From Streptomyces lomondensis (GTDB lineage: Bacteria; Actinomycetota; Actinomycetes; Streptomycetales; Streptomycetaceae): 64,000 nt of DNA. The notes under the pieces were generated by a model, which saw only the letters and a program-made list of their open reading frames with translations, searched no databases and was not told the DNA's origin. The DNA is taken from the NCBI RefSeq assembly GCF_014651035.1, contig NZ_BMWC01000005.1:530420-594419 (forward strand), given 5' to 3'. Below, piece by piece: positions 1-8,206 of this stretch. Each line of letters starts with the position of its first letter. Position 1 is the first letter of the stretch. The translations under genes were made by a program, and so were the position numbers.

Positions 1-1549
1 CGGCTGTCTCCCGTCGCGCGGCGCGGACGCGCGGGAAGGCGCTCGCTCCTCCCGCCGCCGTGATGTGCACGACGTAGTCCGGCCCGGCCAGTGCGCCCTT
101 CGTCGTGCGCAGTACGGCGGTACGCTCGTCAGGGGGCGGAGACAGCGCGATCTCCACCCGGCCGTCCCCCGTCACGGCGCGCCGCAGGCCGCCCGCGTCG
201 GGCTGGGCGGACAGGGCCCGGCCCAGCAGGTCGAGCAGCCGGTCGAAGACGGCGGGATCCAGTGCGCCGAAGGAGGACAGGCGCACGGGTCCGTCCGTCT
301 CCAGCACCCTCCAGGCACGCGCGAGTTCCGCTCGCTCCGCGCGGGCCCGCTCCGCGCGCTCGGCCCTGATCGCCGCGACGTCCCGCACCCGGGCCGTGCG
401 GGTGAAGCGCTCCGTCCGTCCGCTGGTCCGCAGCAGCGCCGACACCTCCACGGGCGGGGCCTCGGACCAGGAATGGGACGATGGGATCAACTCCGGGTCG
501 GGATGGGCGAGATGGGCGTGGCGCGCCGGGCCGAGCCCGAAGGCCGCCGACCACAGCCGGTGCAGATCTTCCTCCGCGGGGGCCGCGGCGAACCAGCGCG
601 CCAGCTCCCGGAAGTCCTGCACCGCGCTGGAGGAGCGGCGCCGTGACTCGTTGATCCGCTCCAGTACCTGCAGCAGCGAGACGATCGCCCGCCGGGCGAT
701 GTCGTGCAGCTGCTCGATCCGGGGTCGTGACCCGTCGTCCGGCAGGAACCATGCCCGCAAACCCACCCAGCGCGCCCGCCTGCTCTCCAGCCAGCCGGCC
801 GCGGGGTCCTCACCGGCCACGGGCGGCAGCTCGGCCCCGCGCAGGGCTCGCTCGCGCAGTACGACGGTCCCCCGCTCCTCCACCCGGGCCACGGCGGCGG
901 CGACCGCCTGCCCGCGCCGGTCGAGGTTGACCAGGAACTCCTGGAGATACGCGACGGTCGCGGCCTTGACCTCGCGGAACACCTCCAGATCCGCGCCTTC
1001 GGCACGCAGGAGGCGCTGCAGTTCGCCGTTGAACGCCTTGGTGTTCTCCACCAGGGCCTCCAGATGCCCCTCCAGCTCGCGCAACGTGCTGAAGATCCGT
1101 CGATCGGCCGAGGCGGGTTCGCCGGACAGCAGGCACAGCTCGTCCAGCCGGTCGGCGATGGCCTCCAGCACGGCCGTCTGCAGCGCCCCCGTGGACGCCA
1201 GCACCTCAAGCGCGTGCCGCAAGCCGGCGAGAGCTGCCTCACCCCGGCGGGTCAGCGAGTACTGGAGGTTGCGCCGTTCGTACTCCTCGGCCGTGCGGTA
1301 GTTCTCCGCGTGGTTGTGCACGACGTCGAGCAGCTCCCACTGCACGAGTTTTCTGAGCGCCTCATGCAGGTCCTCGTCCTCGACCGCCGCCGCCCAGCCC
1401 ACCGCGCGCAGCCGTTCGCGCACCGCGTCGAGCCCCAGCGCCGTCTCCAGATGCTCGCCGGCCGCACCGAAGGCCTCCAGCACCGCCCCGTACAGATCGG
1501 ACCTCTCCACCGTCGTGAACCGGAACATCTCTGGTGGAACCCTGCGCAT
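1..1549 (-). CDS. jetA: Wadjet-type JetA (DUF2397/TIGR02677), 3' end outside window
   Basis: The minus-strand frame starting at ATG 1549 is open to the window edge, giving at least 516 residues. A GGAGGAGG Shine-Dalgarno lies about 8 bases upstream. The N-terminus (MRRVPPEMFRFTTVERSDLY) and the acidic, helix-rich body with the segment LQYSLTRRGEAAL match DUF2397 proteins, which are usually about 500 residues, so little is missing. In the family this is the kleisin-like subunit of a four-gene SMC-type set (DUF2397, DUF2398, SMC-like ATPase, DUF2399) described as Wadjet, which restricts plasmids. The partner genes would lie left of the window on the same strand and cannot be seen. Family assignment is from memory of the sequence type; function in this strain is inference. 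Confidence 0.72.
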   Translation of the reverse strand, partial: MRRVPPEMFRFTTVERSDLYGAVLEAFGAAGEHLETALGLDAVRERLRAVGWAAAVEDEDLHEALRKLVQWELLDVVHNHAENYRTAEEYERRNLQYSLTRRGEAALAGLRHALEVLASTGALQTAVLEAIADRLDELCLLSGEPASADRRIFSTLRELEGHLEALVENTKAFNGELQRLLRAEGADLEVFREVKAATVAYLQEFLVNLDRRGQAVAAAVARVEERGTVVLRERALRGAELPPVAGEDPAAGWLESRRARWVGLRAWFLPDDGSRPRIEQLHDIARRAIVSLLQVLERINESRRRSSSAVQDFRELARWFAAAPAEEDLHRLWSAAFGLGPARHAHLAHPDPELIPSSHSWSEAPPVEVSALLRTSGRTERFTRTARVRDVAAIRAERAERARAERAELARAWRVLETDGPVRLSSFGALDPAVFDRLLDLLGRALSAQPDAGGLRRAVTGDGRVEIALSPPPDERTAVLRTTKGALAGPDYVVHITAAGGASAFPRVRAARRETA

Positions 1550-2015
1550 GCCTGTGGCCCTCCTCCCCCCATCGCCTCAGCGGCATCCGGAACCTCCACC
1601 GTAGAGGGCGACCCCGACATTCAGGGGCGAGTCCCGGAACAACCGACGTGGCAGCAGAGCATGTTAACAGCGTCAACACGTAAACACCTATCGAATATAT
1701 CGACCTTAGTGTACTGTGACGGTTGCGTCGCCTTCTGTTCTGAGACGATGGGCCGCGCGGTAGGTGCAGAGGGGGGCGCGTTCACCCGGGGGACGGCGAG
1801 AACGCGTGCATGAGATCAGAGGAGCGGCAGTGATCCACGAGCTCGTCGACGGCAGGGCAGCACCTTCTGCTGGGCGAGCTCGACCACAGTGCCGCCGCAA
1901 GTTCAAGCCTCTCATCGACGGCGAGACCTACACCTCCCCGCTCACCACGCCCCCGGGCCACGGCCCCCGCCACCCCGTCTGACAGCTCGTCCCAGAGACA
2001 GGAGCTCCACGGACC
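1550..2015. other. Divergent intergenic region between jetA and the EcsC gene
   Basis: About 465 bases separate the two divergent genes. The segment around 1660-1720 is AT-rich compared with its surroundings (for example tatcgaatatatcgacc) and is the best place for the jetA promoter. A weak small ORF lies at 1830-1982 and is listed separately. No RNA gene is apparent. Confidence 0.5.
1830..1982 (+). CDS. Possible small protein, about 50 residues
   Basis: GTG 1830 is preceded at good spacing by an AGAGGAG ribosome-binding site, and the frame ends at TGA 1980-1982, 33 bases before the EcsC start. The predicted peptide is basic in its middle (CRRKFKPLIDGETYTSP) and Pro/Gly-rich at the end. I do not recognise a family. 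It could be a leader cistron of the EcsC gene, a remnant of a larger gene, or chance coding in high-GC DNA. Confidence 0.2.
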   Translation: MIHELVDGRAAPSAGRARPQCRRKFKPLIDGETYTSPLTTPPGHGPRHPV

Positions 2016-3158
2016 ATGAGCGACCCGCAGTACCCGCAGCAGCCCGATCGGCTTCCGTCGGACTACGAGCTCGAGGCATGGCGTGCCATCCAGCAGTTCA
2101 GGGGCCGCCCACTGTCACGAGCGATGACCAACGCCGGCGAGCACGTGGCCAGCGGCGTCGCGAAACTCGGCAAGCGTGCCGCGAAGCAACTGGAGAACCA
2201 CCCACGGGCCCAATCGGCGGTTTCGCGTGGACAGCAATTCGTTACCAAGGGCGCTCAGAAGGTCGGTGCCGGGGCTCGCGGAGCCGCCGACGCCCTGCCG
2301 GACTGGAGCGGTACGGCCGTCCAGTCCGTACGGCAGACCCTGGGGCGGGTCTCGCGAGCGGGACTCTCCTCCAAGCGTGTGGTGGCGCTCCACAAGAAGC
2401 GCGGACACGAGGTCGAGTCGCTTTCCGACCTGCGCCGCCTCGACTTGCAGTTGGTCGACGCTGTCCGTGGACGGAAGGCGAGCTGGTACTACCCGGCCGC
2501 CGCGGCGCTCTCGGGAGCGGGCGCGGGACTTGTGATCTCCGGAGGAGAACTCGTCCTCGCCGCCTCCGCCGGCGCCGCCGCAGCGCCTTCGGGAGGTGCG
2601 ATCGCGGGCGCGTTCGCCGCCGATACCGCAGCCGTCCTCGGACTCGCGTCCCGCGCCGTCGGCCAGGTCTCGCTGTTCTACGGCTACGACCCCGAAGAGC
2701 CTGCCGAGAAACTCTTCGTGATGTCCGTCGTCAACGTCGGGACGGCTAGTTCGGCCACCGCCAAGAACGCCGCGATGGCCGACATCTCGCGGCTCACCCA
2801 GGCGCTCTTCCGCGGCAAGACGTGGGAAGTCCTCAGTGAGTCGGTCGTCACCAAGGTCTCCGCGCAGTTCGCGAAGGCGTTCGGCTTCCGTCTCACCAAG
2901 AAGGGACTCGGCAAGGCCGTACCCGCGTTCGGGATCGTCGTAGGAGGCACCCTCAACTGGACCACCCTGGAGGGGATTGTCGACGCCGCCGAGATGGCGT
3001 ACCGGCGGCGGTTCCTCCTGGAGAAGTACCCGCATCTCGCTGACGAGGAGGCGCCCGGACCGTTTGTCGGCGACGACCCCGACGTGTCGGAGGACGCCGA
3101 CGAGGAGATCAGCGTGCTGGACGAGATCGTCGAGGCAGGCGGACCCGACCTCCACTGA
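2016..3158 (+). CDS. EcsC family protein
   Basis: A 380-residue protein with an AGGAG ribosome-binding site about 10 bases ahead of ATG 2016. Residues about 1-110 are a charged, Lys/Arg/Ala-rich helical extension. The central block has the EcsC-type pattern: a Gly/Ala-rich stretch at about 165-215 (SGAGAGLVISGGELVLAAS), the segment AVGQVSLFYGYDPEEPAEK, and a conserved C-terminal half ending near VGGTLNWTTLEGIVDAAE. EcsC proteins are membrane- or phage-associated proteins of unclear biochemical role, seen often in Bacillus (ecs locus) and actinobacteria. The C-terminus is a highly acidic tail (about 345-380). The gene stands alone, divergent from jetA; a shared role with that defence gene would be speculation. 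Confidence 0.75.
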   Translation: MSDPQYPQQPDRLPSDYELEAWRAIQQFRGRPLSRAMTNAGEHVASGVAKLGKRAAKQLENHPRAQSAVSRGQQFVTKGAQKVGAGARGAADALPDWSGTAVQSVRQTLGRVSRAGLSSKRVVALHKKRGHEVESLSDLRRLDLQLVDAVRGRKASWYYPAAAALSGAGAGLVISGGELVLAASAGAAAAPSGGAIAGAFAADTAAVLGLASRAVGQVSLFYGYDPEEPAEKLFVMSVVNVGTASSATAKNAAMADISRLTQALFRGKTWEVLSESVVTKVSAQFAKAFGFRLTKKGLGKAVPAFGIVVGGTLNWTTLEGIVDAAEMAYRRRFLLEKYPHLADEEAPGPFVGDDPDVSEDADEEISVLDEIVEAGGPDLH

Positions 3159-3211
3159 CCCCTTGTGTCCCGGCGGTGCACGTCATCACGCGACCGCCGG
3201 GACGACCCGGC

Positions 3212-3395
3212 TCAGGACCCCGCTGCGAACCCCACGAACCACGACCACTCCTCACGCCCGACGGCGAAGTGCGGGCGAGTCACGTCCTTGGAGTCACGTA
3301 CGTGCACGGCCTTTTCGATGACGGCGACCTCGACGCAGCTGTCCCCCTGGCTGCCGCTGGCTGGACTTGAACCACGCCAGTTCCGTCGTGCTCAT
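3212..3395 (-). pseudogene. DUF397 protein gene with a 2-base frameshift
   Basis: ATG 3395 overlaps the stop of the preceding HTH gene as ATGA, the usual layout of HTH/DUF397 pairs in Streptomyces. The first frame reads MSTTELAWFKSS, typical of DUF397. It then goes out of phase, and the rest of the domain (SCVEVAVIEKAVHVRDSKD, then a C-terminus ending GFAAGS) lies in the next frame up to TGA 3212-3214. The break falls just after AAGTCCAGC, where a His/Tyr codon of the usual KSSHSG motif appears to have lost two bases. Without the shift it would be a normal protein of about 61 residues. DUF397 proteins are small partners of Scr1/BldB-associated helix-turn-helix regulators. Confidence 0.72.
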
Positions 3396-3823
3396 AGTTC
3401 TCCTCGGAGTCGCTCCAGCAAACCCCGCGAGTCCTTGGCGGTCAGGGCCGCCTGCGAGCGCAGTGTGTCATAGCGCTGGTAGAGCAGACTCACCTCTTTC
3501 GGGTCGGAGATGAGACGACCGTTCTGCTGACCTTCGGAGTACGTGAGCCTCTGGCCCTTCGGAGTCTCCAGAAGCCGCACCGGCCCATCCAGACAGGCAT
3601 GCAACCCTGCCTCCAACGGCACGATCTGCAGCGTCACATCCCCTCGCTGCACGAAGGACTCGTCCGGCATCCGCCTCCCCAGCTCCACCGACTCCACGGT
3701 GTGCTTGGAGAACCGCACCACCTCCCCGAACTCCACCCTGCTGAACCCCGCGTGCTCCCGCAGGGCCTGGACGACGGTCCCGAACGTCCGCAGACTGTCC
3801 GAGGGGTCGCACTCCGGTCCCAC
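3392..3823 (-). pseudogene. Scr1-type XRE regulator with a large internal deletion
   Basis: The frame ends at TGA 3392-3394; a plausible start is GTG 3823, with other possible starts slightly upstream. The N-terminal part is an XRE-type HTH (TVVQALREHAGFSRVEFGE, then FSKHTVESVELGRRMPDESF). It joins directly to the last ~75 residues of the DUF5753 effector domain (VTLQIVPLEAGLHACLDGP to the C-terminal ERLRGEL). Family members are about 270-290 residues; this one is about 143, so roughly 130 residues between HTH and domain end are missing in frame. The downstream DUF397 partner is frameshifted as well. The pair is probably non-functional, though the HTH could still bind DNA. Confidence 0.7.
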
Positions 3824-3894
3824 CCTGCGTACCCGTACGCTGACGCCGAGTAAGGACCGCCCCCTCTGGATCACGCCCCCGCCACGGTGGCCCC

Positions 3895-5217
3895 ATGAAC
3901 AGCACCACGCCTCAAGTACAGGCCGCGCCCCGCAAGTTCGCCCAGCTGCTGTCCTCCACCCGCCGCGGCGCCCGCCTGGCCCGGCTGCTCGCCTCCGAGC
4001 AGTTCCGCGCCTGGGAGGTGTCACCCGCCGTCACCGAACGAGGTGAGCAGATCGTCGCCGAACTCGCCGCCAACGCGGCCCTGCACGGCCGGGTGCGGGG
4101 CCGCGACTTCCGGCTCGTCCTCCGCCTCGACACCACGGTCGGCACCCTCCGCATCGCGGTCAGCGACGCTCGCGGCGACCAGATCCCCGTACTCGCCACT
4201 GCACCGCTCCCGGGGGAGAACGCCGAGTCGGGCCGCGGTCTCCTCCTCGCTCAGGATCTGCGCAGCTGGGACGCCTACCGTGCCGCCTCACGGCGTGGCC
4301 GCGGCAGCGCGCTGTCGCCCGCGCGGCGGGAACAGCTCTGGCCCGCCGTCGAGTTGTTCGAGTCCATGCTCCGCGATCAGAAGGCCGCGACGCACCTCGG
4401 GATATGCGCGCGTGCCGCCGAACTGCTCACCGCCTCCTCCCCCACGCACGACCACGTGGTGGTGGACGAGGCCCAGGATCTGCACCCGGCGCAGTGGCGT
4501 GTCCTGCGCGGCGCCGTGGCACCCGGCAGCGACGACCTGTTCATCACAGGCGACCCGCACCAGCGGATCTACGACTCCAGGGTGTCGCTCGGCTCCCTGG
4601 GCATCTCGGTGACGGGCCGCACGCACCGTCTGCGCGTCAACTACCGCAGCACCGAGGAGATCCTGTCCTGGTCGACGGGGATCCTGAGCCCCGTCACCGT
4701 CGAGGACCTGGCCGGTGACGGCAGCGACTCCTTGGCGGGCTATCGCTCGCTCCTGCACGGACGCAGACCGCACGTCGACGGGTACGGGGCGGAACAGGCC
4801 GAGGTCGCCGCGCTGGTCGAGCGGGTGGAGGGCTGGCTCTCCCAGGGCATCCGCCCCTCGGAGATCGGTGTGTGCACCCGCTTCAACGTGCTGCTGGACA
4901 AGGTGTACGACAAGCTGTCCGCGGCCGGTGTTCCGGTGGCCCGGGTCCGGGACACCCCAGGGCCGCAGGCGGAGGGCGTGCGCCTCTCCACCATGCACGC
5001 CATGAAGGGGCTGGAGTTCCGCTGCGTGGCCGTCCTCGGTGTGACGGCGAGGGCGGTGCCCTTCTCGCGTGAGGTCACCCCTGCCTCGGTGGACGCCCTG
5101 CAGCACGAGTCGGATCTGCTGCGGGAGCGCTGTCTGCTGTTCGTCGCGTGCACCCGGGCACGCGAGGCGCTGGCGGTGTCGTGGAGCGGGGAGCCCAGTC
5201 CCTTCGTTCCGCGCTGA
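3895..5217 (+). CDS. In-frame fusion: HATPase (anti-sigma type) to C-terminal part of UvrD-like helicase
   Basis: A 440-residue chimera. Residues 1 to about 117 look like a SpoIIAB/RsbW-type ATP-binding domain: N-box ELAANAALHG (56-65), DARGD (91-95) and ESGRGLLLA (111-119). From about residue 123 the sequence is that of a UvrD/Rep helicase: YRAASRRGRGSALSP, Walker B VVVDEAQDLHPAQWR, motif III LFITGDPHQRIYD, motif IV RLRVNYRSTEEIL, motif V STMHAMKGLEF and motif VI LLFVACTRAREAL. The helicase Walker A motif (GxxGTGKT) and all of domain 1A before it are absent, as is the end of the HATPase fold. This fits a deletion that fused two genes in frame near 4240-4275. Helicase activity is not expected; the product may be non-functional. 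Confidence 0.75.
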   Translation: MNSTTPQVQAAPRKFAQLLSSTRRGARLARLLASEQFRAWEVSPAVTERGEQIVAELAANAALHGRVRGRDFRLVLRLDTTVGTLRIAVSDARGDQIPVLATAPLPGENAESGRGLLLAQDLRSWDAYRAASRRGRGSALSPARREQLWPAVELFESMLRDQKAATHLGICARAAELLTASSPTHDHVVVDEAQDLHPAQWRVLRGAVAPGSDDLFITGDPHQRIYDSRVSLGSLGISVTGRTHRLRVNYRSTEEILSWSTGILSPVTVEDLAGDGSDSLAGYRSLLHGRRPHVDGYGAEQAEVAALVERVEGWLSQGIRPSEIGVCTRFNVLLDKVYDKLSAAGVPVARVRDTPGPQAEGVRLSTMHAMKGLEFRCVAVLGVTARAVPFSREVTPASVDALQHESDLLRERCLLFVACTRAREALAVSWSGEPSPFVPR

Positions 5218-5229
5218 ACCAGCCGTATG

Positions 5230-6891
5230 TCACTCGGGCGGGGGTGTGAGGGCGCCACTGCTCAGCCCGTCCCGGGCCAGTGCGGCAGCCTCCTTGCTCA
5301 GTTCGGCCATCCTCCGTGCCCGCTCCTCGAACTCCTGCAACGCCCGGAACGCGGCGCCGTAGCGGCGCTGTTCGGCGATCTCCATCTGGGGGATGCGAGC
5401 GCCCTTCGCATCGAATCGGAAGGTGCCGCTTGCACTGGTGGAGCGGCGGGTGTTCGAGGTGCTGCGCAGGAAACCCCGGAGGAAGTCGGTGTCGAGTTGG
5501 TCGCTCACGGAGACCGGCTCGGAATCGCCGTAGTCCACGAGTCCGGCACGCGCGAGGTCGGCGACGCTGACGGACGGGCCGTCCGGAACCCCGGCCCCTC
5601 GCCCCTCGGCCAGGTGGGGCAGCAGCTCGGACAGTCGACGGACCTGTTGCGTCAACTCCTGCCGCAGACGGTCGTATTCGGCTACGTAGTCACGATGGGA
5701 CTCGCTGACGTGCCGTCCCGGAGTGAGATCCACGGCATCATCGAGCAGTTCGATCAACGGCACGTCCACCGTCTGATCGGGCCTCGGTTCCAGTGAGCCG
5801 TCCGGGTCGTTCTCGGTCAGGTCCACCATGCGGACGCTGGTCGCCGCGTCACCCGGTGACTCCGGCCGACGCAGCTGCCAGAGTTGCACCGGAAGCGCGT
5901 GCGAGGCCGCGCTTCCGGGCGGCAGGGCGATGACCTGGGTCAGAACACCGCGCCGTACGAGCTCGGCTCGGATACGGCGGCCTGCCTTGCGGTAGGCAAC
6001 CGATGCCGGCATGACCATGAGTACACGTCCGCCCGGCGCGGTGTGCGCGTAGGCGTGCTGCAGCCAGGCCAGTTCACCTTCGGCACGGGACGGGGTACCG
6101 AACTCCCAACGGGAATCGAGGAGCAGTTCCTCACGCCCCCAGTCGGTGTCGGCGACCGGTGGGTCGCAGACGACCACGTCCGCTCTCAGGTCCGGCCACT
6201 GATCGTCGCGGAGGGAGTCTCCAGGAACGATGTCGACTCCGGTACGTCGATTGAGATCGGCCCGCAGTTGTGCGAAGCGCGCGCTGCGTGCGTCGGCCTC
6301 CTGGCCGCACCGGCGCGGCCCCTGCTCGGGCCCGATGGCCAGAAGCAACGTGCCGATACCACAGGCCGGATCGAAGACGACCGCGTCGGCCTCGATATCT
6401 CCGACCATGTGCCGCACAGCGCGGACGATGCGCGATGAGGTCACCAGATCCGACCCAGCACGGCGGACGGAATCGGTGAAGCGTTCCGCGAGACTGTTCG
6501 CCGTCTCGCCTGCCGAGGCTCCTTCCGCCGCGGCGCTGAGCAGACGGACTGCCTCTGGCGGCAGGCTGCCGCGCACGTCTGCTGCCGGGTCGGTCAGCAG
6601 CCGAGCGGCGTCGGCGAGTGCGCCCAGCATGTCGTCGCCGTAGGCCCCCCGCAGCGCTTGCCACAGCTGCACGTCCTCCGAGACGTCCTGCCCCTTACGC
6701 TGCTTGTCCAGCCATGCCTGCACCTCGGCGAGAGCGAAGAGGGGGCTGCCCGAACCACCGCCAACGGGTGTCGGAAAGTCGGCGTACCGCCGTCTCCAGT
6801 TGGAGACGGCAGCACGAGTGACGCCCGCGAGCCGGGCGATCTCGGAACCGGTGACCAGCGGTCCGGCCTGGGGAGCGGGTGTGTCTGACAT
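5230..6891 (-). CDS. N-6 DNA methylase-like protein (HsdM type) with N-terminal HTH
   Basis: A 553-residue protein counted from ATG 6891 (MSDTPAPQAG); an upstream in-frame extension to 6972 lacks a convincing start. The N-terminus has a helix-turn-helix (GSEIARLAGVTRAAVSNWRRR, broken here only by name) and the centre is an adenine-methylase core: SAM-binding motif I (FDPACGIGTLLLAI) and motif IV region VVCDPPVADTDWG. Canonical N6-adenine enzymes have (N/D/S)PP(Y/F/W); here the aromatic residue is Val, so catalysis is uncertain. The C-terminal third resembles the target-recognition/coiled region of type I M subunits (residues about 375-545, with IPQMEIAEQRRYGAAF). No HsdR or HsdS gene is adjacent. 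It converges with the fusion gene, 12 bases away, and has a palindrome just upstream that the HTH could bind. Confidence 0.7.
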   Translation of the reverse strand: MSDTPAPQAGPLVTGSEIARLAGVTRAAVSNWRRRYADFPTPVGGGSGSPLFALAEVQAWLDKQRKGQDVSEDVQLWQALRGAYGDDMLGALADAARLLTDPAADVRGSLPPEAVRLLSAAAEGASAGETANSLAERFTDSVRRAGSDLVTSSRIVRAVRHMVGDIEADAVVFDPACGIGTLLLAIGPEQGPRRCGQEADARSARFAQLRADLNRRTGVDIVPGDSLRDDQWPDLRADVVVCDPPVADTDWGREELLLDSRWEFGTPSRAEGELAWLQHAYAHTAPGGRVLMVMPASVAYRKAGRRIRAELVRRGVLTQVIALPPGSAASHALPVQLWQLRRPESPGDAATSVRMVDLTENDPDGSLEPRPDQTVDVPLIELLDDAVDLTPGRHVSESHRDYVAEYDRLRQELTQQVRRLSELLPHLAEGRGAGVPDGPSVSVADLARAGLVDYGDSEPVSVSDQLDTDFLRGFLRSTSNTRRSTSASGTFRFDAKGARIPQMEIAEQRRYGAAFRALQEFEERARRMAELSKEAAALARDGLSSGALTPPPE

Positions 6892-6937
6892 ACTCGCCAC
6901 CGTACACAGAGGCGTCCACCCTTTCCAAGGCTTACCC

Positions 6938-6952
6938 GTTGACGACGTCAAC
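6938..6952. promoter_or_regulatory. Perfect 15-bp palindrome upstream of the methylase-like gene
   Basis: GTTGACG-A-CGTCAAC lies 47-61 bases upstream of ATG 6891, a typical operator position. The downstream product carries its own HTH, so autoregulation is a reasonable inference. The palindrome also sits next to the left edge of the IS1380 remnant. Confidence 0.45.
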
Positions 6953-7004
6953 AAGGACTGATATCTGCACACCCACCTCCCGGCCGGTGATCGCCACCGT
7001 GCGG

Positions 7005-7368
7005 ATGCGCCGCGGCAAAGCGGCCGGCTCTCGCGGCGCCCCGAAGCTTGTCAGCGAGGCACTGACCACCGCCCGCGAGGCCGGCTGCGCCGGCATACGC
7101 ATCCTGCGGGCGGACGCGCAGTTCTACAGCGCCGGTGTCCGTCAAACGAGCCGTCCTGGCCATCGAAGACACCGCATGGCAGCAGATCACCTACCCCACC
7201 GCCGTGCCCGATCCCGACACCGGTGAACTCATCAGCGAGCAGGTCACCGCCCGTCTGATCGTGCGCCGCGCCCGGCGCCTCACCCTGCACCTGCCGAGTA
7301 ACTGGCCCTGGCAGCATGCCTGGACGCACGTGTTCGACACCGTCCACCGCCCGCCCGAAGCATCCTGA
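7005..7368 (+). pseudogene. IS1380-family transposase remnant
   Basis: Two pieces of one transposase are visible in different frames. The first (about 7011-7130) encodes RGKAAGSRGAPKLVSEALTT followed by ILRADAQFYSAGV, a central block of IS1380 transposases. The second (about 7135-7368) encodes VKRAVLAIEDTAWQQITYPT and the family C-terminus RRLTLHLPSNWPWQHAW. The N-terminal half, a large central section including part of the catalytic region, and recognisable terminal repeats are missing. It is a dead fragment between the methylase-like gene and the biosynthetic operon and marks past mobile-element activity at the cluster border. Confidence 0.72.
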
Positions 7369-7440
7369 CGTCCCCGACCACCGCGCCCGCCAGAACGGCT
7401 GCCGGGCCGGTCGCCCCAGGGCCCGGACACAGATGAGGGA

Positions 7441-7469
7441 ATGCCCCCGTCGGTCCCCGTCGGGGGCAT
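7441..7469 (-). terminator. Hairpin terminator at the 3' end of the biosynthetic operon
   Basis: ATGCCCCCG (7441-7449) and CGGGGGCAT (7461-7469) form a perfect 9-bp stem with an 11-base loop, 59 bases beyond the stop of the last operon gene. There is no U tract, which is usual for Streptomyces terminators. Confidence 0.6.
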
Positions 7470-7527
7470 GTGGTCCGAGGGCGCGAACCGGTTGCCGACC
7501 GGGCCCGGATCCGGTCGGCGACGGCCG

Positions 7528-8202
7528 TCAGCACACGGCGAGGAGGTCTTCCCGGGTGGGCTCCACGACGGAGATCCCGCTGTCGTCCCGGCAGCACTCG
7601 GCGAGCCAGTAGTCGTCCCCGTGGGCCACCTGCTTCAGGCGGGGCCGGGTGTCGAGCGTGCCCCGCAGGACCCGGGGGCGCCGGTCCGGGGCCGTCACGC
7701 TGAAGGAGTCCATCGGGACGCCCAGTCCCCGTCCCAGGTACTTCACGTAGCTCTCCTTGAGGGTCCAGATCCGCACCAGCCGCCGGGCCCGTCGGCCGGC
7801 GGGCGCGGCGACGACGTAGGCGTGCTCGTCCGGGGCGAAGCGATGGGAGATGTCGACGGCGCCGGCGGCGGTGTGCTCGATGTCCACGCCGATCTCCGTG
7901 CCGCTCGTCGCGCAGGCCACCCACCTCCCCGCGTGCGAGAGGCTGAAGTGCAGCCCGGGGACGCGCACGAGGTACGGCTTGCCGAACGCGTCCCGCGCCG
8001 TGTCCAGGTCGCTCGGCGTCAGGCCGTGGCGGGCCAGGAGCGCGTAGCGCAGCAGCGCCCCCGCCGCCAGGCACCGTCTCCGGTCCGCCGCGAAGTGGAG
8101 CCTGTCCGCGCGGGCCCGCCGCTCCGCCGGCACGGCCCGGTACAACCGGTCCGTGTCGGCCTCCGAGAGCCGGTCGACGTCGAAGACCAGGACCGTGGAC
8201 AC
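7528..8202 (-). CDS. 4'-phosphopantetheinyl transferase, Sfp type
   Basis: A 224-residue enzyme that transfers phosphopantetheine from CoA to the Ser of carrier domains. Visible signatures are FGKPYL (73-78), FSLSHAG (87-92 region), the Mg-binding GVDIEH (105-110; Asp107, Glu109) and WTLKESYVKYLGRG (146-159; Lys149, Glu150, Lys154), all standard for the Sfp class. It is the last gene of the operon, starting 4 bases after the thioesterase stop, and would activate the cluster's nine or so carrier domains including the free ACP. The length is normal for the family. Confidence 0.93.
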   Translation of the reverse strand: MSTVLVFDVDRLSEADTDRLYRAVPAERRARADRLHFAADRRRCLAAGALLRYALLARHGLTPSDLDTARDAFGKPYLVRVPGLHFSLSHAGRWVACATSGTEIGVDIEHTAAGAVDISHRFAPDEHAYVVAAPAGRRARRLVRIWTLKESYVKYLGRGLGVPMDSFSVTAPDRRPRVLRGTLDTRPRLKQVAHGDDYWLAECCRDDSGISVVEPTREDLLAVC

Positions 8203-8206
8203 CGCT

